DNA of 26,165 bases from an uncultured Lachnospiraceae bacterium (GTDB taxonomy: Bacteria > Bacillota > Clostridia > Lachnospirales > Lachnospiraceae). The notes below the pieces were generated by a model, which was given only the letters and a program-made list of their open reading frames with translations, searched no databases and was not told the origin of the DNA. The DNA lies in assembly GCA_937916415.1 (NCBI GenBank), contig CALGGH010000266.1, positions 1-26,165 on the forward strand, written 5' to 3'. The translations under genes and the position numbers were made by a program. Shown piece after piece: positions 14,330 to 22,035 of this stretch (positions are counted from its first letter, which is position 1; the number at the start of each line of letters is the position of its first letter).

Positions 14330-16240
14330 ATGGCAAGAGCCAAATATGACACCGTTTTCGTATCGGAAGCGGATCAGTTCCTGTTTGCGCAGGGCACGCA
14401 CTATGACATCTACAAAAAGCTGGGGGCGCATCCTTCCACCGAGGAAGGGGTAAACGGGTTTTTCTTTGCCACCTGGGCACCTAATGCGCAGGCCGTGAAC
14501 GTGGTCGGCGACTTCAACGGATGGAACGAGATGGCCGATCCGTGTGAAAAGATAGGCCCGGGAGGCATCTGGACGCGCTTCATTCCCGACGTGACCGAAA
14601 ACCAATATTACAAGTTCCTGATCACCACCGCGTCAGGCGAAAAGATCTATAAGGCCGATCCCTTTGCCAACTATGCGGAGCTTCGGCCCGGCAACGCGTC
14701 CAGGACCTATGACGTGTCGGGTTACAAGTGGAGTGATTCCGCCTGGTACAGGAGCCGCGACTCCAAGGATTACAACCATGAGCCCATGGCGATCTATGAG
14801 TGCCACATCGGTTCCTGGATGAAGCATCCCGACGGAACCGAGGACGGTTTTTACAATTATCGCGAATTCGCGGACCGCATCGTGGAATACCTGAAGGACA
14901 TGCACTATACGCACGTCGAGCTGATAGGCATCGCGGAGCATCCCTTCGACGGATCCTGGGGCTATCAGGTGACCGGATATTATGCGCCGACCTCGAGATA
15001 CGGCGAGCCCAAGGACTTCATGTATCTCGTTGACCTGCTCCACAAAAACGGCATCGGCGTGATCCTCGACTGGGTACCCGCGCACTTTGCCACGGATGCC
15101 TTCGGCCTGGCCAATTTTGATGGCGGAGCCGTGTACGAGCATCCCGATCCGCGCAGGGGCGAGCATCCCGACTGGGGAACCAAGATATTTAACTACGGCA
15201 AGACCGAGGTCAAGAATTTCCTGATCGCGAACGTGCTCTACTGGGCGCGGGAATTTCACGTGGACGGCATCCGCGTAGACGCCGTGGCCTCGATGCTGTA
15301 CCTGGATTATGGCAAAAAGGACGGCCAGTGGCTGCCCAACGAGGACGGGGGCAACAAGAATTATGAAGCCATCGAGTTCTTCAAGCACCTCAATTCCGTG
15401 GTCAGGGGATCCTATCCTTCTTTCCTGACCATCGCGGAGGAGTCGACGGCATGGCCGGACGTCACCTGTCCCGTGGGCGGAGAGGGCCTTGGCTTTGCCT
15501 TCAAGTGGAACATGGGCTGGATGCATGACTTCTGTGAATACATGAAGCAGGACGCATATTTCCGCAAGGGCGCACACAACCTGCTGACCTTTGCCATGTC
15601 CTACAACAGCGCGGAGAATTACATCCTGCCGCTTTCGCATGACGAGGTGGTTCACCTCAAGTGTTCCATGGTCAACAAGATGCCCGGCTATGAGGTCGAC
15701 AAGTATGCGAACCTCAGGCTCGGCTACACCTTCATGATAGGACACGAGGGCAAAAAGCTACTTTTTATGGGCCAGGAATTTGGCCAGGAGAGGGAATGGA
15801 GCGAAAAGAGGGAGCTTGACTGGTTCCTGCTCGACCGCGAATACAACCGCGGAATGCAGACCTACGTCAAGGACCTGCTCGAAGTCTACAACAAATATCC
15901 CTGCCTGTACCGCATAGACAACGACTGGGCCGGCTTCGAATGGATGAACGCCGACGACGCCGACAGGAGCGTGTACAGCTTCGTGAGACGCGACGAGACC
16001 GGCAAGAACAACCTGCTCTTCGTGCTCAACATGACCCCGATGAGATGGGAAAATTACTGGGTACCCGTTCCGTCCAGGAAAAAATTTAAGCTTGTGCTCA
16101 ATTCTGACGATAAAAGATATGGCGGAAACGGAAATGCGGTGCCCGAGGACGTGCCCGCACAGGTAGGTGAGTGCGTGTTCCAGAAATATCATCTGGTGAT
16201 AGACTTGGCCCCATACACTGCTTTAATTTTTAAATTCTGA
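14330..16240 (+). CDS. glgB: 1,4-alpha-glucan branching enzyme
   Basis: 636 residues. GlgB cuts alpha-1,4 chains and rejoins them through alpha-1,6 bonds to branch glycogen. An N-terminal CBM48-type domain (FFFATWAPNAQAVNVVGDFNGWNEM) precedes the GH13 barrel. Catalytic residues are visible: D317 in GIRVDAVASMLYLDYGK, E370 in LTIAEES, and D438 in LSHDEVVHLK. The C-terminal beta domain ends in LVIDLAPYTALIFKF. AGGGGG upstream of the ATG supports the start. It follows the pseudo-AAA+ gene by 21 bp. No glgC, glgA or glgP is in the window, so the glycogen pathway is not clustered here. The last six codons form the left arm of a perfect 18-bp hairpin whose loop carries the stop codon. Confidence 0.95.
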   Translation: MARAKYDTVFVSEADQFLFAQGTHYDIYKKLGAHPSTEEGVNGFFFATWAPNAQAVNVVGDFNGWNEMADPCEKIGPGGIWTRFIPDVTENQYYKFLITTASGEKIYKADPFANYAELRPGNASRTYDVSGYKWSDSAWYRSRDSKDYNHEPMAIYECHIGSWMKHPDGTEDGFYNYREFADRIVEYLKDMHYTHVELIGIAEHPFDGSWGYQVTGYYAPTSRYGEPKDFMYLVDLLHKNGIGVILDWVPAHFATDAFGLANFDGGAVYEHPDPRRGEHPDWGTKIFNYGKTEVKNFLIANVLYWAREFHVDGIRVDAVASMLYLDYGKKDGQWLPNEDGGNKNYEAIEFFKHLNSVVRGSYPSFLTIAEESTAWPDVTCPVGGEGLGFAFKWNMGWMHDFCEYMKQDAYFRKGAHNLLTFAMSYNSAENYILPLSHDEVVHLKCSMVNKMPGYEVDKYANLRLGYTFMIGHEGKKLLFMGQEFGQEREWSEKRELDWFLLDREYNRGMQTYVKDLLEVYNKYPCLYRIDNDWAGFEWMNADDADRSVYSFVRRDETGKNNLLFVLNMTPMRWENYWVPVPSRKKFKLVLNSDDKRYGGNGNAVPEDVPAQVGECVFQKYHLVIDLAPYTALIFKF

Positions 16241-16259
16241 CGAATTTAAAAATTAAAGC
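16220..16259 (+). terminator. perfect 18-bp hairpin with the glgB stop codon in its loop
   Basis: GCTTTAATTTTTAAATTC (16220-16237) and its exact reverse complement (16242-16259) enclose TGAC, which contains the stop TGA. The stem is AT-rich and no T-run follows, so it is not a standard intrinsic terminator. It could slow 3' exonucleases or modulate read-through into ireB, whose ribosome binding site lies 14 bases further on. Confidence 0.55.
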
Positions 16260-16285
16260 CCGTAAAAAGTTTGAAAGGACATGAT

Positions 16286-16555
16286 ATGGAAAATTTAGGT
16301 GATACTCAATTCATCAGCGTCGGTAAGGAACAGGAAACGGGCGTAAAGATCGTCCTTTCCACGGTATATGAGGCACTGACCGAGAAGGGATACAATCCCG
16401 TCAATCAGATAGTGGGATACATCATGTCGGGCGATCCCACCTACATCACCAGTCACAAGGCGGCCCGCAGCCTGATCATGAAGGTTGAGAGGGACGAGCT
16501 CGTCGAGGAATTGCTCAGCGAGTACATCCGCACCAAGGGCTGGGACGCGAAGTAA
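16286..16555 (+). CDS. ireB: IreB family regulatory phosphoprotein (DUF965)
   Basis: 89 residues, full length for the family. In Enterococcus, IreB is a substrate of the IreK Ser/Thr kinase and a negative regulator of cephalosporin resistance; family members lie upstream of ruvX in most Firmicutes. The sequence MENLGDTQFIS, the VYEALTEKGYNPVNQIVGYIMSGDP core and the YITSHKAAR segment are highly characteristic. The N-terminal Thr and Ser positions match the region phosphorylated in the enterococcal protein. Start chosen at ATG 16286, with GAAAGG seven bases upstream, rather than the in-frame TTG at 16271. It is one base from ruvX and opens the conserved cluster that runs to 22008. Confidence 0.93.
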   Translation: MENLGDTQFISVGKEQETGVKIVLSTVYEALTEKGYNPVNQIVGYIMSGDPTYITSHKAARSLIMKVERDELVEELLSEYIRTKGWDAK

Positions 16556-16556
16556 G

Positions 16557-16994
16557 ATGCGCATAATGGGATTGGACTATGGGTCCAGGACGATGGGGGT
16601 GGCGATCAGCGATCCCCTTCTTCTCACTGCGCAGGCGCACGAGATCATCCGCAGGTCCAGGGAGAACCACATGCGCAAGACCCTGGCGCGCATCGAGAAG
16701 CTCATAGTTGAGAACGACGTGGGCGAGATCGTGCTGGGATATCCGCTCAACATGGACGATTCGGCCGGGGACAGGGCGAGGCTGAGCGAACAGCTGGCGG
16801 ACACGCTTCGCAGGCGCACCGGCCTGAAAGTGGTGCTCTGGGACGAGCGCCTTACCACCGTCGAGGCGCATGACGTCATGGACGAGGTCGGAGTGCGGGC
16901 GGATGAACGCGATGAATACGTGGACAAGATCGCCGCGGCGATAATCCTGCAGGATTATCTGAACGAAAGGGCGCGCAAGGCCGGACCGGCATGA
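16557..16994 (+). CDS. ruvX: YqgF/RuvX family nuclease (putative pre-16S rRNA nuclease)
   Basis: 145 residues. The family has an RNase H-like fold and is linked to 16S rRNA 5' end maturation and, less firmly, to Holliday junction resolution. Visible motifs: GLDYGSRTMGVAISD with the first catalytic Asp, the VLGYPLNMDDS loop, LWDERLTTVEA, and the terminal DKIAAAIILQDYL helix with the last acidic residue. The start is the ATG one base after the ireB stop, which suggests translational coupling; an ATG at 16566 is also possible. The order ireB-ruvX-DUF1292 matches Bacillus yrzL-yrrK-yrzB. Confidence 0.93.
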   Translation: MRIMGLDYGSRTMGVAISDPLLLTAQAHEIIRRSRENHMRKTLARIEKLIVENDVGEIVLGYPLNMDDSAGDRARLSEQLADTLRRRTGLKVVLWDERLTTVEAHDVMDEVGVRADERDEYVDKIAAAIILQDYLNERARKAGPA

Positions 16995-17065
16995 TTAATC
17001 AGGCCGGCACCTGACCGCAGGGCTGCCCGAAGTTATGACTGAATGTGACATGAAGGAGTTTTTTC

Positions 17066-17320
17066 ATGGAAACGATCAGATTTACCCCGGAAGGGGAAGA
17101 ACCCATAGATTTCTACGTACTCGAGACCACCAGGCTCGGAGGCATCGATTACATACTGGTCACGGACGAGCCGGAGGGCGATGGCCAGGCGTACGTCATG
17201 AAGGATCTGTCGGATCCCGATGACGAAGAGGCGGTGTATGAGTTTGTAGAGGATGAAGAAGAATTGGATGCCGTCGGCGAAGTCTTCGCGAGCATCCTGG
17301 AGGACGTAAATTTTGTATGA
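17066..17320 (+). CDS. DUF1292 family protein (YrzB-like)
   Basis: 84 residues. A small, very acidic protein with the DUF1292 pattern METIRFTPEGEEPIDFYVLE, then a strand-rich core (GIDYILVTDEPEGDGQAYVMKD) and an acidic C-terminus (DEEAVYEFVEDEEELDAVGEVF). Function is unknown across the family, but it is conserved next to ireB and ruvX in Firmicutes, as here. AAGGAG eight bases upstream supports the start. Its stop overlaps the start of the RNase J gene (ATGA), so the two are probably translationally coupled. The 71 bp between ruvX and this gene show no clear signal. Confidence 0.88.
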   Translation: METIRFTPEGEEPIDFYVLETTRLGGIDYILVTDEPEGDGQAYVMKDLSDPDDEEAVYEFVEDEEELDAVGEVFASILEDVNFV

Positions 17321-18999
17321 CAAATAATAACAGACAAGCGCGGGACGCAGGCTCCAGGCTCAAAATAATACCCCTTGGTGGATTGGAGCAGATCGGTCTG
17401 AACATTACTGCCTTCGAATACGAAGACAGTATTATTGTCGTGGATTGCGGTCTTTCTTTTCCCACGGACGACATGCTGGGAGTGGACCTCGTGATACCCG
17501 ACGTCACATATTTGCTGGATAATCAGGCCAAAGTAAAAGGATTCGTGATCACCCATGGTCACGAGGATCACATCGGCGCACTGCCTTACGTGCTGAAGGT
17601 GCTCAACGTGCCGGTGTACGCGACGAGGCTGACCAAGGGCCTCATCGAAAACAAGCTCGTCGAACATGAACTCATCGACGTGACCGAAGTCAACGAGGTC
17701 GGGTTCGGCGACGTCATAACCCTGGGCAAGTTTAAGGTGGAATTCATCAAGACCAACCACAGCATCGTGGATGCCGCGGCACTGGCCATCACTTCGCCGA
17801 TCGGCACGGTGGTGCATACCGGCGACTTCAAGGTGGATTACACGCCGATATACGGCGACGCGATAGACCTACAGAGGTTCGCGGAGCTGGGACGCGAGGG
17901 CGTGCTGGCACTGCTCTGCGACTCGACCAATGCCGAAAGGCCGGGCTTCACGCCATCCGAAAGCACGCTGGGCGCCGCGTTCGACGCGCTTTTTGCCGAG
18001 CATAAGGGCAGGCGCATACTGGTGGCGACCTTTGCCTCCAACGTGGACAGGGTGCAGCAGATAATCGACACCGCATACCGTTTTGACCGCAAGGTCGTGG
18101 TCGAGGGACGCAGCATGGTCAGCGTCATTGAGACCGCCTCAAACCTCGGATATCTCAACATTCCCGACAATACTCTGATCGACGTGGAGCAGATCAGGAA
18201 CTACCCTGACGACAGGATGGTCATCATTACCACCGGCTCACAGGGCGAGAGCATGGCCGCGCTCAGCCGCATGGCAGACGGCAACCATCGCAAGATCAGC
18301 ATTACGGCCAATGACACCATCATCTTTAGTTCGCATCCGATACCGGGCAACGAAAAGGCGGTCACGAACGTGATCAACGAGCTGCTGCAGCGCGGAGCCG
18401 AGGTCATTTTTCAGGACGTGCACGTGTCCGGACATGCCTGCCAGGAGGAGATCAAGCTGATATACACGCTGGTGCAGCCCAAGTTCGCGGTGCCGGTGCA
18501 CGGCGAATACAAGCACCTGAAGGCGCAGGCCAGGATAGCGGCCGACCTGGGGATTCCCAAGGAAAACATATTCATACTCTCGTCAGGCGACGTGCTGTCC
18601 TTCGGGCCCGATGACGCCGAAGTCAGGGGCAAGGTGCCCACGGGAGCCATCATGGTGGACGGCCTGGGCGTAGGCGACGTGGGCAATGTGGTGCTGCGCG
18701 ACAGGCAGAGACTGTCCAGGGATGGCATAATAATAGTAGTATTTGCCCTGGATATGTATAATAAGGAGATGCTGGCGGGGCCGGACATCGTGTCCAGGGG
18801 CTTCGTCTACGTCAAGGAATCCGATGAGCTGATGAACGAGGCCGTGGAGATAGTCACGGATACGATCGAGGGTGCGCTCAGCCGCGGACAGACCGACTGG
18901 AACCGCCTAAAGACCATCATCAGGGACGAACTTGGCGACTACATGTGGAAACAGACCAAGCGCAAGCCAATGATACTGCCCATCATCCAGGAAGTATAG
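17317..18999 (+). CDS. rnjA: ribonuclease J
   Basis: 560 residues. RNase J is a zinc-dependent 5'-to-3' exonuclease and endonuclease central to mRNA decay and rRNA maturation in Firmicutes. It belongs to the metallo-beta-lactamase/beta-CASP class. Visible: GGLEQIGLN near the N-terminus, the metal motif HGHEDH (H80, H82, D84, H85), VVHTGDFKVDYTP, the beta-CASP region with CDSTNAERPGFTPSE, ATFASNVDRVQQ, TTGSQGE, VSGHACQEE and PVHGEYKHL, then the C-terminal domain typical of RNase J. The J1/J2 distinction cannot be made from one copy, so the symbol is provisional. It overlaps DUF1292 by four bases; in Bacillus rnjA is elsewhere, so its place between DUF1292 and mltG is specific to this lineage. 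Confidence 0.94.
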   Translation: MTNNNRQARDAGSRLKIIPLGGLEQIGLNITAFEYEDSIIVVDCGLSFPTDDMLGVDLVIPDVTYLLDNQAKVKGFVITHGHEDHIGALPYVLKVLNVPVYATRLTKGLIENKLVEHELIDVTEVNEVGFGDVITLGKFKVEFIKTNHSIVDAAALAITSPIGTVVHTGDFKVDYTPIYGDAIDLQRFAELGREGVLALLCDSTNAERPGFTPSESTLGAAFDALFAEHKGRRILVATFASNVDRVQQIIDTAYRFDRKVVVEGRSMVSVIETASNLGYLNIPDNTLIDVEQIRNYPDDRMVIITTGSQGESMAALSRMADGNHRKISITANDTIIFSSHPIPGNEKAVTNVINELLQRGAEVIFQDVHVSGHACQEEIKLIYTLVQPKFAVPVHGEYKHLKAQARIAADLGIPKENIFILSSGDVLSFGPDDAEVRGKVPTGAIMVDGLGVGDVGNVVLRDRQRLSRDGIIIVVFALDMYNKEMLAGPDIVSRGFVYVKESDELMNEAVEIVTDTIEGALSRGQTDWNRLKTIIRDELGDYMWKQTKRKPMILPIIQEV

Positions 19000-19048
19000 G
19001 CACCGGGCAGGATTACGCGGGATACATGCATTTGGGAGGAAGCGCTTC

Positions 19049-19381
19049 ATGAATGACGAACAGATCCGGATGGCAGCCAAGGAATATGCGGAAAAGATCA
19101 GGGAGACCGACGTCTACCGCACTTACTGCAGGGAAAGGGACAGGCTGAAGGAAGATCCCGAGCTCTATTCCAAGGTCAACGAATATCGGCGCAACACCTT
19201 TGACCTGCACAACAACACGGATTCGGATCAGCTGTTTGACCGCATGGACGCATACGAAAAGGAATATGAGTCGTTTCGCGAGAATCCTCTGGTTGAGAAC
19301 TTTCTGCAGGCCGAGCTGGATTTTTGCCGCATGATACAGGAACTCAACGTGCTGGTCCTGGATCATCTGGATTTTGAATGA
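19049..19381 (+). CDS. YlbF/YmcA family protein
   Basis: 110 residues, all predicted helical. The pattern of an N-terminal helix, a charged DRLKEDPELYSKVNEYRR segment and FRENPLVENFLQAELDFCRMIQELN matches the YlbF/YmcA family. In Bacillus, YlbF, YmcA and YaaT form an Fe-S-containing complex that directs RNase Y-dependent mRNA processing and affects competence, sporulation and biofilm formation. A strong GGGAGGAAG precedes the start. It follows the RNase J gene by 49 bp and nearly abuts the next gene. The neighbourhood suggests a role in RNA turnover, possibly with RNase J; that partner is inference only. Confidence 0.82.
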   Translation: MNDEQIRMAAKEYAEKIRETDVYRTYCRERDRLKEDPELYSKVNEYRRNTFDLHNNTDSDQLFDRMDAYEKEYESFRENPLVENFLQAELDFCRMIQELNVLVLDHLDFE

Positions 19382-19382
19382 A

Positions 19383-19889
19383 ATGAGCAACAAAGCCAAA
19401 AGAGACAACTTAATGAGGATCGGCGAGATCGTCGGTTCCATATTGGACACCATCATCAAGCTGGCGATCATCATATTCCTGGCGATGATGATATATCGCG
19501 GAGCGCTGATCGCGTACGATTACGGCTACCGCGTGTTTACCGAGGCACCGGTGTCCGTGGGCGAGGGACGCATCATTTCCGTGGAGGTCAAGGCGGACAT
19601 GTCATCCCGCGACCTCGGCGAAATGCTCCAGCGCAAGGGCCTGATCCGGGATTCCAGGATCTTTTTCATACAGGAGTTCCTCAGCGAGTACCGTGGCAAG
19701 GAGGTTCCGGGGATCTATGACCTGAGCACGGCCATGACTGCCGAGGAAATGCTGGCCGTGATGTGCGCGACCGGAGAGGAGACCGAGGAAGAGGAGGAAA
19801 CGCCGATTCCAGCCGTCCGGGAGCAGGAGGAATTCTACATCCCCGAGGATGACCTGAGTGAAGGAGAGGGAACAGCCGAAGCCCCGTGA
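19383..19889 (+). CDS. short MltG-like membrane protein lacking the transglycosylase catalytic domain
   Basis: 168 residues from ATG 19383 (a TTG at 19374 would overlap ylbF). A cytoplasmic stretch is followed by one membrane helix (about 17-38). Outside is a small domain (VGEGRIISVEVKADMSSRDLGEMLQRKGLIRDSRIFFIQEF cut at motif ends) resembling the N-terminal LysM-like part of MltG/YceG, including the GIYDLSTAMTAEEML pattern. The C-terminus is a Glu-rich tail. Full MltG proteins have about 330-360 residues with a catalytic Glu further on; here the gene ends first and trmR begins at once, so there is no room for a frameshifted catalytic part. Position between DUF1292 and trmR equals that of mltG (yrrL) in Bacillus, supporting descent from it. 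Role may be structural or regulatory in septal or peripheral wall synthesis. Confidence 0.72.
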   Translation: MSNKAKRDNLMRIGEIVGSILDTIIKLAIIIFLAMMIYRGALIAYDYGYRVFTEAPVSVGEGRIISVEVKADMSSRDLGEMLQRKGLIRDSRIFFIQEFLSEYRGKEVPGIYDLSTAMTAEEMLAVMCATGEETEEEEETPIPAVREQEEFYIPEDDLSEGEGTAEAP

Positions 19890-19895
19890 CCGGTC

Positions 19896-19918
19896 AAGGT
19901 GCGGGGACGGTTCTCGGT
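19896..19918 (+). repeat. dispersed GGGGACGGTTC repeat at the trmR start
   Basis: These 23 bases are identical to 1268-1290. The repeat lies between the stop of the MltG-like gene and the likely trmR start at 19931. It has no inverted partner here, so unlike at 1293-1340 it does not form a terminator hairpin. Confidence 0.7.
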
Positions 19919-19930
19919 CATAATTTCTCA

Positions 19931-20653
19931 ATGAACATGGATCGAATGGACAGCTTCATAGAATCACTCGACAGGCCGTTGCCCGCCTACCTCGAAGAAC
20001 TGGCTGATGCCGCGCGTTCTGCCGAAGTGCCGATCATCAGGCCCGCTCAGATGAATTTCATGCGGACGCTGCTGACGCTGCATAAACCAATGACCATCCT
20101 CGAGATAGGAACGGCCGTTGGTTTTTCTGCCATATACATGAGGGAATTCTCTCCCGCCGAAACCCGCATCACCACCATAGAAAACTATCCGCCCCGGATC
20201 GAGGAGGCCCGCAAAAACCTGGCCGAGTACGATCCCGACGGCAGGATCACGCTGATCGAGGGCGACGCGGTGGAGATAGTGCGTGAGATGGCGGGGGCCA
20301 GGGATGCATCAGGTGACATGGTGAGAGCCGACGGAGCCGCGGAGACAGCGAAAGACGCGGCGGGGGCAGCCGGTTCCGCATTCGACATGATATTCATGGA
20401 CGGACCGAAGGGTCAGTACGTCCATATGTACGAAGATGTCAAAAAGCTGTTAAAACCCGGCGGCATCCTGCTCTCGGACAACGTGCTGCAGGAGGGCGTC
20501 GTCCTCGAGAGCCGCTATGCCGTCACCCGCAGGGACCGCACGATCCACGCGCGCATGCGGGAATACCTGTACCGGCTGACTCATGATGACGACTACGACA
20601 CGACGATCCTTCCGATCGCGGACGGCACGGCCCTGTCAGTTAAAAGGAAATGA
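19931..20653 (+). CDS. trmR: TrmR-type tRNA 5-hydroxyuridine methyltransferase (O-methyltransferase)
   Basis: 240 residues from ATG 19931. TrmR methylates 5-hydroxyuridine at tRNA position 34 to give mo5U. Visible: TILEIGTAVGFSAIYM (SAM motif I), ITTIENYP, and FDMIFMDGPKGQY with the metal-binding Asp typical of the catechol O-methyltransferase-like fold, then LLSDNVLQEG. A roughly 30-residue Ala/Asp/Gly-rich insertion (about 120-148) precedes the FDMIFMDG strand and is not usual for the family. A GTG at 19886 would overlap the upstream stop (GTGA) and translate the 23-bp repeat as an N-terminal extension. I prefer 19931 because Bacillus TrmR aligns from about MNMDRMDSFIESL. Its stop overlaps the U32 gene start (ATGA); the two probably act in sequence. 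Confidence 0.88.
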   Translation: MNMDRMDSFIESLDRPLPAYLEELADAARSAEVPIIRPAQMNFMRTLLTLHKPMTILEIGTAVGFSAIYMREFSPAETRITTIENYPPRIEEARKNLAEYDPDGRITLIEGDAVEIVREMAGARDASGDMVRADGAAETAKDAAGAAGSAFDMIFMDGPKGQYVHMYEDVKKLLKPGGILLSDNVLQEGVVLESRYAVTRRDRTIHARMREYLYRLTHDDDYDTTILPIADGTALSVKRK

Positions 20654-22008
20654 AGATGGATCAAAATACCACCATTGATCAAAAAATAAGCGGCGCACTA
20701 AGTCCCGATGGAAAAAAGCAGGGCCATGCCCGGCCCGACGGAATTAAGCAGGGTCATGCCCGTCCCGAGCTGCTCGTGCCTGCCGGCAGCCTCGAAGTGC
20801 TGAAGGTGGCCGTGAATTACGGAGCGGATGCCGTATACATAGGAGGAGAGGAATTCGGCCTGCGCGCCAAGGCGCACAACTTTTCCACGGAGGAAATGGC
20901 CGAGGGGATCCGTTATGCACGTGATCATGGGGTGAAAGTCCACGTGACCGTGAACATCTTTGCGCATAATTATGACCTCGAGGGAGTGAGGGAATACCTC
21001 GCTGAGCTTAGGGAGCTTAAGCCAGATGCCCTGATCATCGCGGATCCGGGCGTTTTTTCGCTTGCGAGGGAGATTTGTCCCGAAATAGACTTACACGTAT
21101 CCACTCAGGCCAACAACACCAATTATGAAACGTTTCTTTTTTGGCACAGGCTGGGTGCCAAAAGGGTGGTGACCGCCCGCGAACTCTCCCTGACCGAGAT
21201 CAGGGGCATCCGCGAGCACGTTCCCGCGGACATGGAGATTGAGAGCTTCATACACGGCGCGATGTGCATCTCTTACTCCGGCCGCTGCCTGCTCAGCAAC
21301 TATTTCACGGGCAGGGACGCCAATCACGGCGCCTGCACCCATCCCTGCAGGTGGAAATATGCCGTGATGGAGGAGACCCGCCCCGGCCGGTACCTGCCCA
21401 TCGAGGAAAATGAACGCGGGACATACATCTTTAACTCCAAGGACCTGTGCATGATCGAGCATGTCCCGGAGATGATCGAGGCCGGCATAGACAGCTTCAA
21501 GATCGAGGGCAGGATGAAGACGGCGCTCTACGTGGCGACCGTGGCCAGGACCTACAGGCAGGCGATCGATGACCTGTTTGAAAGCCCGGAAAAATATCGC
21601 GCGAACCTGGAAAAGTACCGCGATCAGATATCAAGATGCACCTACAGGCAGTTCACGACGGGCTTTTATTTCGGACGGCCCGACGAAGAAAGTCAGATCT
21701 ATGATTCAAATACCTATATCAATGAATACTTATTTCTTGGTATAATATCAGACGTGGGCCCTGACGGCTGGGCCCGTTTTGAGCAAAAAAACAAGTTCTG
21801 CGTCGGCGATGAGATAGAGATAATGAAGCCGGACGGCAGGGACGTGCCCGTTAAAGTACTCGGGATGAGCGACGATGAGCGGAATCCCGTGGAGAGCTGT
21901 CCGCATTCCAGGCAGGAGATATGGGTTAAGCTGAGTGAAGTGCCGATGAGCGGGGACCTGATGAGGGTCAGGAGCGAGAGTGAGCAGGGGATAATGAGCA
22001 GGGGATAA
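20650..22008 (+). CDS. trhP: U32 family protein, probable prephenate-dependent tRNA uridine(34) hydroxylase
   Basis: 452 residues. Annotated historically as peptidase U32; TrhP members hydroxylate U34 of tRNA, the step before TrmR, which is encoded just upstream with a four-base overlap. Visible: ELLVPAGSLEVLKVAVNYGADAVYIGG, LHVSTQANNTN, the cysteine cluster GRCLLSNYFTGRDANHGACTHPC, and SFKIEGRMK. Bacillus has two paralogues (yrrN, yrrO); here there is one, equivalent to the longer. The N-terminus carries about 36 extra residues, including a tandem ten-residue duplication (PDGKKQGHAR, PDGIKQGHAR) not needed by the fold. The stop codon lies in the second of three 14-bp tandem repeats, so the last residues (QGIMSRG) are repeat-encoded and probably not ancestral. 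Function by context and family; not proven. Confidence 0.85.
   Translation: MKMDQNTTIDQKISGALSPDGKKQGHARPDGIKQGHARPELLVPAGSLEVLKVAVNYGADAVYIGGEEFGLRAKAHNFSTEEMAEGIRYARDHGVKVHVTVNIFAHNYDLEGVREYLAELRELKPDALIIADPGVFSLAREICPEIDLHVSTQANNTNYETFLFWHRLGAKRVVTARELSLTEIRGIREHVPADMEIESFIHGAMCISYSGRCLLSNYFTGRDANHGACTHPCRWKYAVMEETRPGRYLPIEENERGTYIFNSKDLCMIEHVPEMIEAGIDSFKIEGRMKTALYVATVARTYRQAIDDLFESPEKYRANLEKYRDQISRCTYRQFTTGFYFGRPDEESQIYDSNTYINEYLFLGIISDVGPDGWARFEQKNKFCVGDEIEIMKPDGRDVPVKVLGMSDDERNPVESCPHSRQEIWVKLSEVPMSGDLMRVRSESEQGIMSRG
20703..20762 (+). repeat. 30-bp in-frame tandem duplication in the U32 gene
   Basis: Two adjacent 30-bp units encode PDGKKQGHAR and PDGIKQGHAR. They differ at several positions, so the duplication is not recent. 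Confidence 0.7.
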
Positions 22009-22022
22009 TGAGCAGGGGATAA
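21981..22022 (+). repeat. 14-bp tandem repeat across the U32 stop codon
   Basis: TGAGCAGGGGATAA occurs three times in a row (21981, 21995, 22009), with a partial fourth. The unit is not a multiple of three. The reading frame ends at TAA in the second unit (22006-22008), so changes in copy number could alter the tail of the protein. Confidence 0.8.
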
Positions 22023-22035
22023 TGAGGGGATAGAT

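Noticed and set aside
14633..15745. 370-residue open frame on the - strand
   Set aside because: Antisense to the conserved catalytic part of glgB, without recognisable domains or start signals.
19374..19940. Frameshift splitting a full-length mltG
   Set aside because: No frame downstream of 19889 carries MltG catalytic sequence; the conserved trmR sequence begins almost at once.
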